From positions 1-64,000 of the forward strand of contig NZ_KK069994.1 of assembly GCF_000576425.1 (NCBI RefSeq): DNA of 64,000 nucleotides, given 5' to 3'. The stretch's first letter is position 1. Each line of letters opens with the position of its first letter. The DNA is from Brachybacterium phenoliresistens (GTDB taxonomy: Bacteria; Actinomycetota; Actinomycetes; Actinomycetales; Dermabacteraceae). The notes below the pieces were generated by a model. It did no database searches. It was given only the letters and a program-made list of their open reading frames with translations, and was not told the DNA's origin. Below are positions 34,954 through 42,549 of this stretch, piece after piece. The position numbers and the translations under genes are program-made.

Positions 34954-34979
34954 AAAAACCCCCGCGTCAGCAGGGGTTT
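34954..34979 (-). terminator. Terminator of tRNA-Phe
   Basis: On the minus strand AAACCCC, a ten-base loop, GGGGTTTTTG: a classical stem with T run just downstream of tRNA-Phe. Confidence 0.85.
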
Positions 34980-34983
34980 CGCT

Positions 34984-35059
34984 TGGTGGCTCCGACCGGC
35001 GTCGATCCGGTGACCTTTCGATTTTCAGTCGAACGCTCTACCAACTGAGCTACAGAGCC
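34984..35059 (-). tRNA. tRNA-Phe(GAA)
   Basis: Minus strand: acceptor GGCTCTG/CGGAGCC, D-arm GCTCAGTTGGTAGAGC, anticodon stem TTCGA/TCGAA with loop CTGAAAA (anticodon GAA), T-stem ACCGG/CCGGT with loop ATCGACG, and encoded ACCA. The T-loop begins with A instead of the usual T54. Confidence 0.95.
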
Positions 35060-35061
35060 GT

Positions 35062-35115
35062 GGTCACCGCGGTGACCGGAGATCAGATTAGCAGGGCCTG
35101 CGCTCCGGCATCCAA
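35062..35115 (-). promoter_or_regulatory. tRNA-Phe promoter and adjacent palindrome
   Basis: Minus strand TTGGAT (35110-35115) and TAATCT (35085-35090) form a likely promoter with a 19-base spacer. Between it and the tRNA lies the perfect 16-base palindrome GGTCACCGCGGTGACC (35062-35077). Confidence 0.5.
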
Positions 35116-35179
35116 TCGGCGCGGGCCGATGAGAGGCACGACACGCGAACGCCCGCGGAGCCGCCGGTCGCGCGGGGGT

Positions 35180-35542
35180 TCACCCCCACCCGAGCTCGTG
35201 CAGCCGGGCGTCGTCGATGCCGAAGAGGTGTCCGAGCTCGTGCAGCACGGTCACCGCGATCTCCTCCACGAGCTGCTCTCGGCTGGCGGACATGCGCTGT
35301 AGCGGGCCGCGGAAGATCCAGATCCGATCCGGCTCCCGGAACCCGTCGAAGGTGCTGCGCTGGTCCAGCGGGATCCCCTCGTACAGACCCAGCAGCTCCT
35401 CGCCGCCGCCGCGATGCCGCGGCTCCTCCTCGACCAGGATGGCGACGTTGGCCTGGGCGATCGCGCGGGCGACCTCGTCGGGAAGGGAGTCGAGGGCGTC
35501 ATCGACGGCCTCCTCGAACTCTGCGCGGCTGATCTCCACCAT
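35180..35542 (-). CDS. Zincin-like metallopeptidase family protein
   Basis: A 120-residue protein with a C-terminal zinc site VLHELGHLFGIDDARLHELG: His101, Glu102 and His105 form HExxH and Asp110 is a plausible third ligand. Size and motif fit the short actinobacterial metallopeptidase family (zincin-like DUF1025 group). Substrate unknown. An upstream TTG four codons earlier is an alternative start. Confidence 0.8.
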   Translation of the reverse strand: MVEISRAEFEEAVDDALDSLPDEVARAIAQANVAILVEEEPRHRGGGEELLGLYEGIPLDQRSTFDGFREPDRIWIFRGPLQRMSASREQLVEEIAVTVLHELGHLFGIDDARLHELGWG

Positions 35543-35792
35543 GGGTCCAGCCAACCAGGCCCGGCAGGGAACAGCAGGGATCGGCGCGCGGCGGCTGCGA
35601 GGACCATGCGCCTCCGGCCCTGACCTGCACGCGCAGGGGGCCCGGGGGAGTCGTCCCGAGGGAAAGGGGTGCTGGGTGCGACGGCGATCTGCGCAGCTGC
35701 GGGGCGGAGCGCCTGGTCGCGGGTGGACCTGCGGGGCGCCGATCGGAGGCGGGGCGACCCGGCCCTCGATCAGCGCCCCCGCAGGTCAGCGG

Positions 35793-35865
35793 TACCCCCA
35801 ACGGGATTCGAACCCGTGTCGCCGGCGTGAAAGGCCAGTGTCCTAGGCCGCTAGACGATGGGGGC
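35793..35865 (-). tRNA. tRNA-Glu(TTC)
   Basis: Minus strand: acceptor GCCCCCA/TGGGGGT, anticodon stem CTGGC/GCCGG with loop CTTTCAC (anticodon TTC), T-arm CGGGTTCGAATCCCG. CCA is not fully encoded (ACCG follows). Confidence 0.95.
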
Positions 35866-35967
35866 GCACGGCAATGGTACAGGTCACCGGGCAGCGCCCG
35901 CGGCAGCGCCGGGCTCCCTGAGGTGCACGCGACATTCCGTGCCGGCACGACCCGGCCCACGGGGCAG

Positions 35968-36065
35968 TGCCTGCCGCACGATGCCCGCCGGACCGTGCCT
36001 GCCGCACGATGCCCGCCGCACGATGCCCGCCGCACGATGCCCGCCGGACCGTGCGCGCCGTACTG
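35968..36065. repeat. Tandem array, seven copies of a 14-bp unit
   Basis: Copies start every 14 bases from 35968; the consensus is near TGCCCGCCGCACGA. Copies four and five are identical; two copies end in GGACCG instead. Unit length and copy number equal those of the array at 13774 although the sequence is different. Confidence 0.85.
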
Positions 36066-36349
36066 CGCCTGCCGGAGGGGGCGGCCCGCTGCTGCGGAGG
36101 GCGGTCGCCTCGCGGAGCGTCCCGGGAGCCGCCGCGCCGAGCTCGGGGAGTCTGCGTGCCGTCTCCCGGGAGCGCCGGACCCACCGGTGCGGGGGAGCGG
36201 GCCCCATGGGCCGAGTCCTGCCGGGGCGGCAACGGCGCCGGCGGGCAGAGGGCCCGTCGGATGCCCGGATCCGGGGGTGCAGGGCGGTGGCCTCGCGCGA
36301 TGCGAGGCGGCTCACAGTAAAAGTGGCACGAGCGGCCCCGAACGTCCGG

Positions 36350-36355
36350 TAGAGT
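36350..36355 (+). promoter_or_regulatory. -10 element of tRNA-Asp
   Basis: TAGAGT 42 bases before tRNA-Asp, within a locally AT-richer stretch (GTAAAAGTGG upstream). The -35 is uncertain. Confidence 0.45.
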
Positions 36356-36397
36356 TTTCTCTGTCAGCGGCACGGAAGTGCGGATGACGAAGAGAAT

Positions 36398-36471
36398 GGC
36401 CCTGTAGCTCAGTTGGTTAGAGTGCCGCCCTGTCACGGCGGAGGTCGCCGGTTCAAGCCCGGTCAGGGTCG
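36398..36471 (+). tRNA. tRNA-Asp(GTC)
   Basis: Acceptor GGCCCTG/CAGGGTC, D-arm GCTCAGTTGGTTAGAGT, anticodon stem CCGCC/GGCGG with loop CTGTCAC (anticodon GTC), T-arm CCGGTTCAAGCCCGG. CCA not encoded. Confidence 0.95.
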
Positions 36472-36479
36472 CCCAGTGC

Positions 36480-36511
36480 GAAGGCCCCGGAACACACGTT
36501 CCGGGGCCTTC
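36480..36511 (+). terminator. Terminator of tRNA-Asp
   Basis: GAAGGCCCCGGAAC and GTTCCGGGGCCTTC form a perfect 14-pair stem with loop ACAC, followed by GTCGTT. Confidence 0.9.
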
Positions 36512-36637
36512 GTCGTTCCCGGGTGCGCGACGCGGCGGCCCGTCGAGGCCGCAGCCCCGCGAGGCCGCCCCACCCCGCCGGATCTCCCGCCGCGACGATC
36601 GCCGCGCGCCCTGCCCGGGCGCGCGCCCGCCGACGGA

Positions 36638-37324
36638 TCAGACGGGATGCTCGTCGATGTCCGAGAGCCCCGCCTCATGGGCGATGATCGCGATCTGCAC
36701 CCGGTTGGTGCAGTCCAGCTTCGCGAAGATCTTCGAGACGTGCGCCTTCACCGTCGCCTCGCTCATGTAGAGCCGCGCCCCGATCTGGGCGTTGGACAGC
36801 CCCGCCCCGACGGCGCCGAGGACCTCCGTCTCCCGCTCGGTGAGCAGCTCCAGCCCCGGGTGCCGCTCGGGGCGGGCGCCCGGGTTCGCGTGCGAGAAGT
36901 GGGAGAGCATGCGGCGCGTCACCCCGGGGGACAGCATCGCGTCCCCGCCGGCCACGACCCGCACCGCACGGATCAGGTCCTGCGGCGGGGTGTCCTTGAG
37001 CAGGAAGCCGCTGGCCCCCGCCTCGAGCGCCTGGAACACGTACTCGTCCAGGTCGAAGGTGGTGAGCATGATGATCTTCGGCGCCCCGGGCAGGGCCGTG
37101 ACCGCCTGCGTGGCGGTCAGGCCGTCCATCGTCGGCATGCGCACGTCCATCAGCAGCACATCGGGCCGATGCTTCTGCACCAGCGGCACCGCATCGCTGC
37201 CGTCGGATCCCTCCCCGACGACCTCGATCTGCGGATCGGCGCCGAGGATCATCGCCAGGCCCGCCCGGACCAGGGAGTCGTCGTCGATCAGGCCGATCCG
37301 TGTCACGGAGTCTGCGCTGGCCAT
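36638..37324 (-). CDS. NarL/LuxR-type response regulator
   Basis: A 228-residue regulator: receiver domain with acidic pocket D14-D16, phosphoacceptor D60 (LLMDVRMP) and K near 108 (LLKDTPP), then a LuxR HTH (LTERETEVLGAVGAGLSNAQ). Overlaps the kinase gene by 22 bases. Target genes unknown. Confidence 0.92.
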   Translation of the reverse strand: MASADSVTRIGLIDDDSLVRAGLAMILGADPQIEVVGEGSDGSDAVPLVQKHRPDVLLMDVRMPTMDGLTATQAVTALPGAPKIIMLTTFDLDEYVFQALEAGASGFLLKDTPPQDLIRAVRVVAGGDAMLSPGVTRRMLSHFSHANPGARPERHPGLELLTERETEVLGAVGAGLSNAQIGARLYMSEATVKAHVSKIFAKLDCTNRVQIAIIAHEAGLSDIDEHPV

Positions 37325-38514
37325 GGAATAACCGCCTTCACTTCGAATCGACCATCGGAGGTGGGGCCTGCGGTGATGGTCCCTCCCGCATGGCTGACCC
37401 GGGTCTCGATCCCGGACAGCCCCATCCGCGCCCCGGGCAGGTCGGTGGTGAACCCCCTGGGAAGCAGGTTACTCACCTCGACGATCAGCTCGTCACCGGG
37501 CTCGCCGATCAGGGCCACGCGGGCCTTGGTGTGCCGGGCGTGCTTGTGGATGTTCGTCAGCCCCTCCTGCACCACCCGGTAGGCGGTGCGCGCCAGCGGA
37601 TCCGGCACGGGGGCGTCGATGAAGTCGTACAGCTCCACCCGGATCCCGGCCTCCTGGCTGGTGGTGACCAGGCGCCGCACGTCCTCCCAGGTGGGCTGCG
37701 GCGCCAGCGGCGCGGATTCCTCCGTGCCGCGCAGCACGCCGAGGACCTGGCGCAGCTCGGTGAGGGCATCGGCCGCCGAACGCCGCATCAGCCCTGCCGC
37801 GGCGGCGACCTGCGCCTGGTCCAGGTTCTGGTTGACCTCGAGCGCCCCCGCCTGGAGGGCGATCAGCGAGATCTTGTGGGCGACGATGTCGTGCATCTCC
37901 CGGGCGATGCGGGTGCGCTCGGCGCGACGGGCCTGCTCCTCGGCCACGGCGCGGCCGTGCTCGGCCTGCTCGGCACGGGCGCGCAGCTGGTCCAGCAGCT
38001 CCCGTCGCGCCGAGGTGTACATGCCCAGCACCGCCGAGGTGAGCGTCATCAGCACCAGCAGGATGACGAAGACGACCGTCCCCGGCTCGCGGCTGAGCAC
38101 CAGCGGCGGCAGCGCCGTGGCGACCGCGCCCAACAGCGTGACCAGCGCGATGAGCACGCGGGACGAGCTGCGGGTGGCGAATCCGTAGACGGCCACCACC
38201 ATCACGGTGAACGAGGTCGCCAGGGCGTTCAGGGCCAGCAGCAGCGGCAGCAGCCAGCGCCAGCGCCGATGCCGCAGCAGCAGGGTCGCGACCAGCGCCA
38301 TCCCCAGGGCCGCGCCCACCCACCGCCAGGGCTCGCTCGTGAGCAGCAGCCCGAAGACGCCCTCCGCGGCGCCGCACACGAGCATCAGCGCCTCGATCCA
38401 CCAGCGGCGCGCGGGCATCACCCCGCCACGGGGGACCAGGGCCGCCGTCGCCCCCTCCCCGGCCGCGCGCGGACGCTGGGCCGGGGACGAGGAGGGTTCG
38501 CGTTCGCCGTGCAC
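37303..38514 (-). CDS. Sensor histidine kinase, HisKA_3 type
   Basis: A 403-residue kinase. About five or six membrane helices in residues 35-165, dimerisation helix with H198 in REMHDIVAHKIS, and a C-terminal ATPase domain with GLSGIETRV. Partner of the overlapping response regulator. GTG start six bases after TAGGCT, therefore leaderless. No extracellular sensor domain of note; such kinases often sense membrane stress. Confidence 0.9.
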   Translation of the reverse strand: MHGEREPSSSPAQRPRAAGEGATAALVPRGGVMPARRWWIEALMLVCGAAEGVFGLLLTSEPWRWVGAALGMALVATLLLRHRRWRWLLPLLLALNALATSFTVMVVAVYGFATRSSSRVLIALVTLLGAVATALPPLVLSREPGTVVFVILLVLMTLTSAVLGMYTSARRELLDQLRARAEQAEHGRAVAEEQARRAERTRIAREMHDIVAHKISLIALQAGALEVNQNLDQAQVAAAAGLMRRSAADALTELRQVLGVLRGTEESAPLAPQPTWEDVRRLVTTSQEAGIRVELYDFIDAPVPDPLARTAYRVVQEGLTNIHKHARHTKARVALIGEPGDELIVEVSNLLPRGFTTDLPGARMGLSGIETRVSHAGGTITAGPTSDGRFEVKAVIPWPAQTP

Positions 38515-38520
38515 CGGCCC

Positions 38521-38526
38521 AGCCTA
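38521..38526 (-). promoter_or_regulatory. -10 element, leaderless kinase gene
   Basis: TAGGCT on the minus strand, six bases before the GTG at 38514; the same hexamer and spacing as dcd. Confidence 0.55.
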
Positions 38527-38599
38527 AGACCTGGCCGCACGCGCGCACCCCCTCCCTGGGGCGAGCATCTGCCGTCCTCTCGGCGAGGGGTCCACCCCG

Positions 38600-38605
38600 T
38601 ACGAT
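38600..38605 (+). promoter_or_regulatory. -10 element of the TAP-like peptidase gene
   Basis: TACGAT 32 bases before the start codon in the divergent gap with the kinase. Confidence 0.4.
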
Positions 38606-38637
38606 GAGTCGAGCCGAGGGACGACGAGAGGGCAGGA

Positions 38638-40305
38638 ATGCACGACGTGCGACACGGACGGGCGCCCCGCGCGATGCGATACCTGGCGACGGCGGCGGCG
38701 GTGCTGCTCGTGGTCGCCGGCTGCGGGCCGCTGGATCGGATCGGGATCGGCGGGGGAGGGGACGAGCAGACCACTGCACCCGCCGCCGGCGACGGCACGA
38801 ATGCCGAGGGCGAGGCCACGCCTCCGCTGGCCGAGACCGGGACGTCCGCCGCGGCGGAGCTCCCGCAGGACCCGGCCGGCGACGCCGCCTACGCGGCCTA
38901 CTACTCCCAGCAGGTCGCCTGGGGGCCGTGCGACGACTCCGTCGACGGCCCGGCCTCCCTCGAATGCGGCACGGTCACGGTGCCGAAGGTCTGGAACGAC
39001 CCGAGCGCCGGTGACCTGCAGATCGCCGTGACCCGGCTGCCGGCGACCGGACAGAAGCAGGGCTCGCTGCTGACCAACCCGGGCGGCCCGGGCGGTTCCG
39101 GCGTCGACTTCGTGGCCGGATCCGCGCAGACCCTGTTCAGCGAGGAGGTCCGCGGCGCCTACGACATCGTCGGCTTCGACCCCCGGGGCGTCTCCCGCTC
39201 GGCCGGCATCACCTGCCTGGACGATGCCGAGACCGACGCCTACCGCGCCGAGACCTTCGACCTGGCCGATCCCGAAGGGCTCCAGGCCGCCGAGGACGCG
39301 TTCACCGAGCTCAGCGCCGCCTGCGAGAAGAACTCCGGGGATCTCCTGCCCTACCTCGACACCTACTCCGCCGCGCGCGACCTCGACGTGCTGCGCAGCG
39401 CCGTCGGCTCGGAGAAGCTCGACTACGTGGGCTACTCCTACGGCACCTACCTCGGCGCGACCTATGCGGAGATGTACCCCGAGCGCACCGGGCGCTTCGT
39501 GCTCGACGGCGCGCTCGACCCGCGCCTGACGGCCGATGACATCACCCGCGGTCAGGCCGAGGGGTTCGAGGAGGCGACCAGCGCCTTCGTCGAGAGCTGC
39601 CTGTCCCAGGGCTCCGACGGCTGTCCGCTGACCGGATCGGTCGAGGACGGCAAGGAGCAGCTGCGGGCCTTCTTCGACTCCGTCGACGCCCAGCCGCTGC
39701 AGACCGACGATCCGAACCGCCCCTTGACCGGGGCCCTCGCGCGCAGCGGCCTGCTGGTCGTGCTGTACAACGACGAGAACTGGCCGCTCGGCGTGCAGGC
39801 CCTGAACGCGGCGATGACCGGTGACGGCTCCACCCTGCTGTTCCTCGCCGATCTCAGCGCGGACCGCGAGGACGACGGCACGTACAGCGGCAACGGCACC
39901 TTCGCGATCACCGCCGTGAACTGCCTGGACCATGTGGGCGTGGCCGATCAGCAGTGGCAGATCGACGAGGCCGCGGCGGTCGCCGAGGAGTTCCCGACGT
40001 GGGGCCCCGGCTTCGGCTTCAGCCAGACCATGTGCGACCTGTGGCCGGCGAAGCCGGTGCGCGAGCCCGCGCCGATCTCCGCCGCGGGCAGCGACCTGAT
40101 CGTCGTGATCGGCACGAGGGGCGACCCTGCGACGCCCTACGACTGGGCCGTGGGCCTGGACGAGCAGCTGGAGAACTCGACCCTCATCACCTACGAGGGC
40201 GAGGGGCACACCGCCTACGGCCGCTCCGGCGGCTGCGTGGAGGCCGCCGTGGACGCCTACCTGCTCAGCGGCACCGCCCCGGAGGAGGGCCTGACCTGCT
40301 CCTGA
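38638..40305 (+). CDS. Secreted alpha/beta-hydrolase, tripeptidyl-aminopeptidase-like lipoprotein
   Basis: A 555-residue exported protein with lipobox VVAGC (Cys29), an Ala/Thr/Glu linker to about residue 80, and an alpha/beta-hydrolase body. Oxyanion loop TNPGGPGGSG, nucleophile in VGYSYGTYLG near residue 267, catalytic Asp in GTRGDPATPY near 500, catalytic His in GEGHTAYG near 525, all typical of the TAP/SlpD family of actinobacterial exopeptidases. RBS GGCAGGA next to ATG. Four or more cysteines may form disulfides. Likely releases peptides at the cell surface. Confidence 0.85.
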   Translation: MHDVRHGRAPRAMRYLATAAAVLLVVAGCGPLDRIGIGGGGDEQTTAPAAGDGTNAEGEATPPLAETGTSAAAELPQDPAGDAAYAAYYSQQVAWGPCDDSVDGPASLECGTVTVPKVWNDPSAGDLQIAVTRLPATGQKQGSLLTNPGGPGGSGVDFVAGSAQTLFSEEVRGAYDIVGFDPRGVSRSAGITCLDDAETDAYRAETFDLADPEGLQAAEDAFTELSAACEKNSGDLLPYLDTYSAARDLDVLRSAVGSEKLDYVGYSYGTYLGATYAEMYPERTGRFVLDGALDPRLTADDITRGQAEGFEEATSAFVESCLSQGSDGCPLTGSVEDGKEQLRAFFDSVDAQPLQTDDPNRPLTGALARSGLLVVLYNDENWPLGVQALNAAMTGDGSTLLFLADLSADREDDGTYSGNGTFAITAVNCLDHVGVADQQWQIDEAAAVAEEFPTWGPGFGFSQTMCDLWPAKPVREPAPISAAGSDLIVVIGTRGDPATPYDWAVGLDEQLENSTLITYEGEGHTAYGRSGGCVEAAVDAYLLSGTAPEEGLTCS

Positions 40306-40317
40306 GGTGCGCCCCGT

Positions 40318-40345
40318 CCGGCCCCGGGTCCGCCCCGGGGGCCGG
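40318..40345 (+). terminator. Hairpin after the TAP-like gene
   Basis: CCGGCCCC pairs with GGGGCCGG twelve bases after the stop codon. Confidence 0.5.
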
Positions 40346-40380
40346 GGGAGGCGGGGTGACCTACTCCTCACGCCCCGGTT

Positions 40381-40409
40381 TTGCGCCTGACATGCAGGTC
40401 TCGTAGAGT
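40381..40409 (+). promoter_or_regulatory. tRNA-Thr promoter
   Basis: TTGCGC, exactly 17 bases, TAGAGT; the expected start is about 24 bases before the tRNA. Confidence 0.7.
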
Positions 40410-40439
40410 GGTCCGGTCCGGTGCACAGCGTCCGGGCAG

Positions 40440-40515
40440 GCCGCCTTAGCTCAGTCGGCAGAGCGATTCACTCGTAATGAATAGGTCGGGGGTTCGATTC
40501 CCCCAGGCGGCTCCA
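40440..40515 (+). tRNA. tRNA-Thr(CGT)
   Basis: Acceptor GCCGCCT/AGGCGGC, anticodon stem ATTCA/TGAAT with loop CTCGTAA (anticodon CGT), T-arm GGGGGTTCGATTCCCCC, encoded TCCA. It is abutted by an integrase remnant. Confidence 0.95.
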
Positions 40516-40603
40516 GAAAACGGGTCCTGACCAGTGCTTACGCCCCCTTGGGGACGAGGCGCAGGTCGGGGCCTGTTCCCGTTATGGCGACTTTCCTGGC
40601 GAC

Positions 40604-40882
40604 TTAGCGTCCGGCGCGCACCTCCGAGAGCACGTTGCCCGCCTCCGTGGGCGTCGTCCTTGTATCCCCGTACTTCGCCCGGGTGAACGCCGCGTTGGTG
40701 TGCCCCACGTGCGCAGTCACGCGAGGACCGGCGAGACCTCCGTCCAGCAGTATTCCGCCCGTCGGCGCCCGCGCAGGGCGCTGTGCCCGTCTTCGATATG
40801 CGATCGTTGCGCGGCCGTGCAGGTGCGTCGCCAGCAGCGCTGAATCCGGGATGAGCCGCGCCCGCAGTGGGGCACCTCGCAC
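40604..40882 (-). pseudogene. Tyrosine recombinase (phage integrase) C-terminal remnant
   Basis: The last 40 codons before the stop read RVTAHVGHTNAAFTRAKYGD and on to EVRAGR, which matches the end of tyrosine integrases: the LGH/VGH box with its His, then the nucleophile Tyr in AKYGD. Upstream of this the frame loses all resemblance and no Arg-His box is found, so the gene is truncated or scrambled. It points toward tRNA-Thr 88 bases away, the usual place of an integrase next to its attachment site. Confidence 0.6.
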
Positions 40883-40943
40883 TGCGTGTTACAGCTCCAT
40901 CACGGACATCTGTCTTCGACCGGCAGGTCGGTTCGGGGCGCCG

Positions 40944-40949
40944 TAGCGT
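40944..40949 (+). promoter_or_regulatory. -10 element, leaderless CxxC gene
   Basis: TAGCGT, six bases before ATG at 40956; no RBS present. Confidence 0.5.
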
Positions 40950-40955
40950 GCCGGT

Positions 40956-41213
40956 ATGACGGAATCCGGGGATGGGGGAACCTTGCGCTGCGGGACGTGC
41001 CGACAGGTGTACGTCCCCGATCCGTCGGTCCCTGACGGCCATGACTGCGACCCGGACATCTACGAGACCATCGCTCTGGACGACGGCCCTCTGGCGGACG
41101 TCGAGCCTGCTCGGCAGGCCCGCGGGGAGGAGGCCTCCGGTCGCGCCGGTAGCGCGGGGGACCGTACCGGGGCACAGCCGGGCATCGCGGGGCAGGTGGC
41201 TCTGGGCATCTAG
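40956..41213 (+). CDS. Small CxxC zinc-ribbon-like protein
   Basis: An 85-residue protein beginning MTESGDGGTLRCGTCRQVYV, with C12-x2-C15 and a later HDC (His29-Asp-Cys31), a plausible single zinc site, followed by an acidic and Gly/Ala-rich tail. It has a leaderless promoter upstream and a strong terminator downstream, so it looks like a self-standing gene inside the tRNA-Thr island. Function unknown. Confidence 0.55.
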   Translation: MTESGDGGTLRCGTCRQVYVPDPSVPDGHDCDPDIYETIALDDGPLADVEPARQARGEEASGRAGSAGDRTGAQPGIAGQVALGI

Positions 41214-41247
41214 GCCGCGGCGCCTGCGGCCGCGCGGCTGCTCACGC

Positions 41248-41285
41248 AAGAACAGGCCGGACCCTCTCGGGCCCGGCCTGTTCTT
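41248..41285 (+). terminator. Strong terminator after the CxxC gene
   Basis: AAGAACAGGCCGG and CCGGCCTGTTCTT form a 13-pair stem, positioned 35 bases after the stop. Confidence 0.85.
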
Positions 41286-41730
41286 CGGGGATCTTGCTCG
41301 GATCGGTGCTGCGCCCCCGCGACGCCGCGCCCGGGCCTCGAGGGCCCGGCGCGGTGAGGATCGTAGGCCGGACCCGGTGCTCAGTTCAGGGGGGTGGGGG
41401 AGAACCGAGCACCAGGTCCAGCAGACGAACGAGCCCGGAGGCTCGACCCCTGCTGCGGGAGGAGAACGGCTGGGGACCAGACCAGCTCGACGGAGACCGC
41501 CTGCAGGGGAGCTCTACGACGACAAACTTACGGGCGCCGGATCATCGGCGGAACGACCCCAGGTCCCGTTCTCGGCGGCCGCTCGGGCCTGTCTCTGGTA
41601 CCTGGGTACACCCCTGCCCCGTTCCCGAAGTGCCAAGGCCTCGGCCGTGGGCCCCTCGTCCCGCCGTCCCGCCGTCCCGCCGTCCCGCCGATGCCGGGAC
41701 GTGGAGGCAGGGGGTCGCGCAGGGGCGGGC
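41286..41730. other. 445-base gap without a gene
   Basis: No supported ORF. It contains four direct copies of the 8-mer GTCCCGCC at 41658-41689 and a weak inverted pair GGTGCTC/GAGCACC near 41378-41413. It probably belongs to the eroded tRNA-Thr island. Confidence 0.5.
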
Positions 41731-42549
41731 TCAGCTGCGCGGCACCGGCGGCTCGGCGAGCCCCAGCTCGAAGGCGCGGACCGCGATCTGCAGCCGGGAG
41801 GTGCACCCCAGCTTCGCCATCAACGAGGTGACGTGCTTCTTCACGGTGGACTCGGAGAGCACCAGCTGGTTCGCGATCTGGGTGTTCGTATCGGCCCGGC
41901 ACAGCAGGTGCAGCACCTCCAGCTCGCGGTCGGTCAGACCCAGGGAGAGCGCCGCGGCCTCGCCCGGCCCGGAGCCGGCGTCGACCGGCGAGGTGGGGGC
42001 CGATGCCGCGTCCGTCGGAGCGGCGGGCATCCCCGCCCGGTCCTCCTGTGCGTCCTCCGCATCCCCGGCGGCCCCGTGCTCGCCGGTCCCCGGCCGCTCG
42101 CCGGTGTGCACGCTCGAGGCCGGGGCCGGTCGGCGCCCTCCGGCCAGCGCCGCCGCCACCTCGGGGGTGATGACGACCCCGGCGCCGGCGGCGGCGGCCT
42201 GCACGGCCGCGACGAGCGACGCGGCGGAGGCGGACTTCAGCAGGAAGCCCGCGGCGCCCGCCGCGAGCGCCTCGCGCACCTGATCATCGGTCCCGAAGGT
42301 GGTCAGCAGGAGGACTGCCACCTGGGGATATGCGGCGCGGATCTCGAGGGCGCCCGCGATGCCGCCCATGCCGGGCATCGCCAGATCCATCAGCACGACG
42401 TCGGGGACCTGCTCGGCGAGGGCCGCGAGAGCCTCCTCGGCGGTGCCGGCGCGCGCATCGACCTCCATCTCCGGGGCCGCGCGCAGGTAGCCGGCCAGCG
42501 CGTCGCGGACGATCGGGTCGTCGTCGCAGATCAGGACCTGGATGCCCAT
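41731..42549 (-). CDS. NarL/LuxR-type response regulator with long linker
   Basis: A 272-residue regulator. Receiver with D9-D11 acidic pocket and phosphoacceptor D55 (VLMDLAMPG), LuxR HTH from about 205 (LTDRELEVLHLLCRADTNTQ). Between them lies a linker of roughly 60 Ala/Gly/Pro/Glu-rich residues, against 15-25 in ordinary NarL proteins. Overlaps the kinase gene by 19 bases. Confidence 0.9.
   Translation of the reverse strand: MGIQVLICDDDPIVRDALAGYLRAAPEMEVDARAGTAEEALAALAEQVPDVVLMDLAMPGMGGIAGALEIRAAYPQVAVLLLTTFGTDDQVREALAAGAAGFLLKSASAASLVAAVQAAAAGAGVVITPEVAAALAGGRRPAPASSVHTGERPGTGEHGAAGDAEDAQEDRAGMPAAPTDAASAPTSPVDAGSGPGEAAALSLGLTDRELEVLHLLCRADTNTQIANQLVLSESTVKKHVTSLMAKLGCTSRLQIAVRAFELGLAEPPVPRS

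Larger units (their letters stand above)
35866..36397. other. 532-base gap between tRNA-Glu and tRNA-Asp
   Basis: No gene is supported: all long frames are Pro/Arg/Gly-rich translations of GC-rich repeats. It contains the 14-bp tandem array listed separately and the tRNA-Asp promoter at its right end. Confidence 0.6.

Noticed and set aside
33252-34955. 567-codon minus-strand ORF across the tRNA-Phe island
   Set aside because: Composition is Arg/Pro/Gly-rich with no domain, and it is antisense to the small ORF with the strong RBS at 34122.
40446-41249. 267-codon minus-strand ORF overlapping tRNA-Thr and the CxxC gene
   Set aside because: It runs through a tRNA gene and shows no protein-like composition; the integrase similarity is in a different frame.
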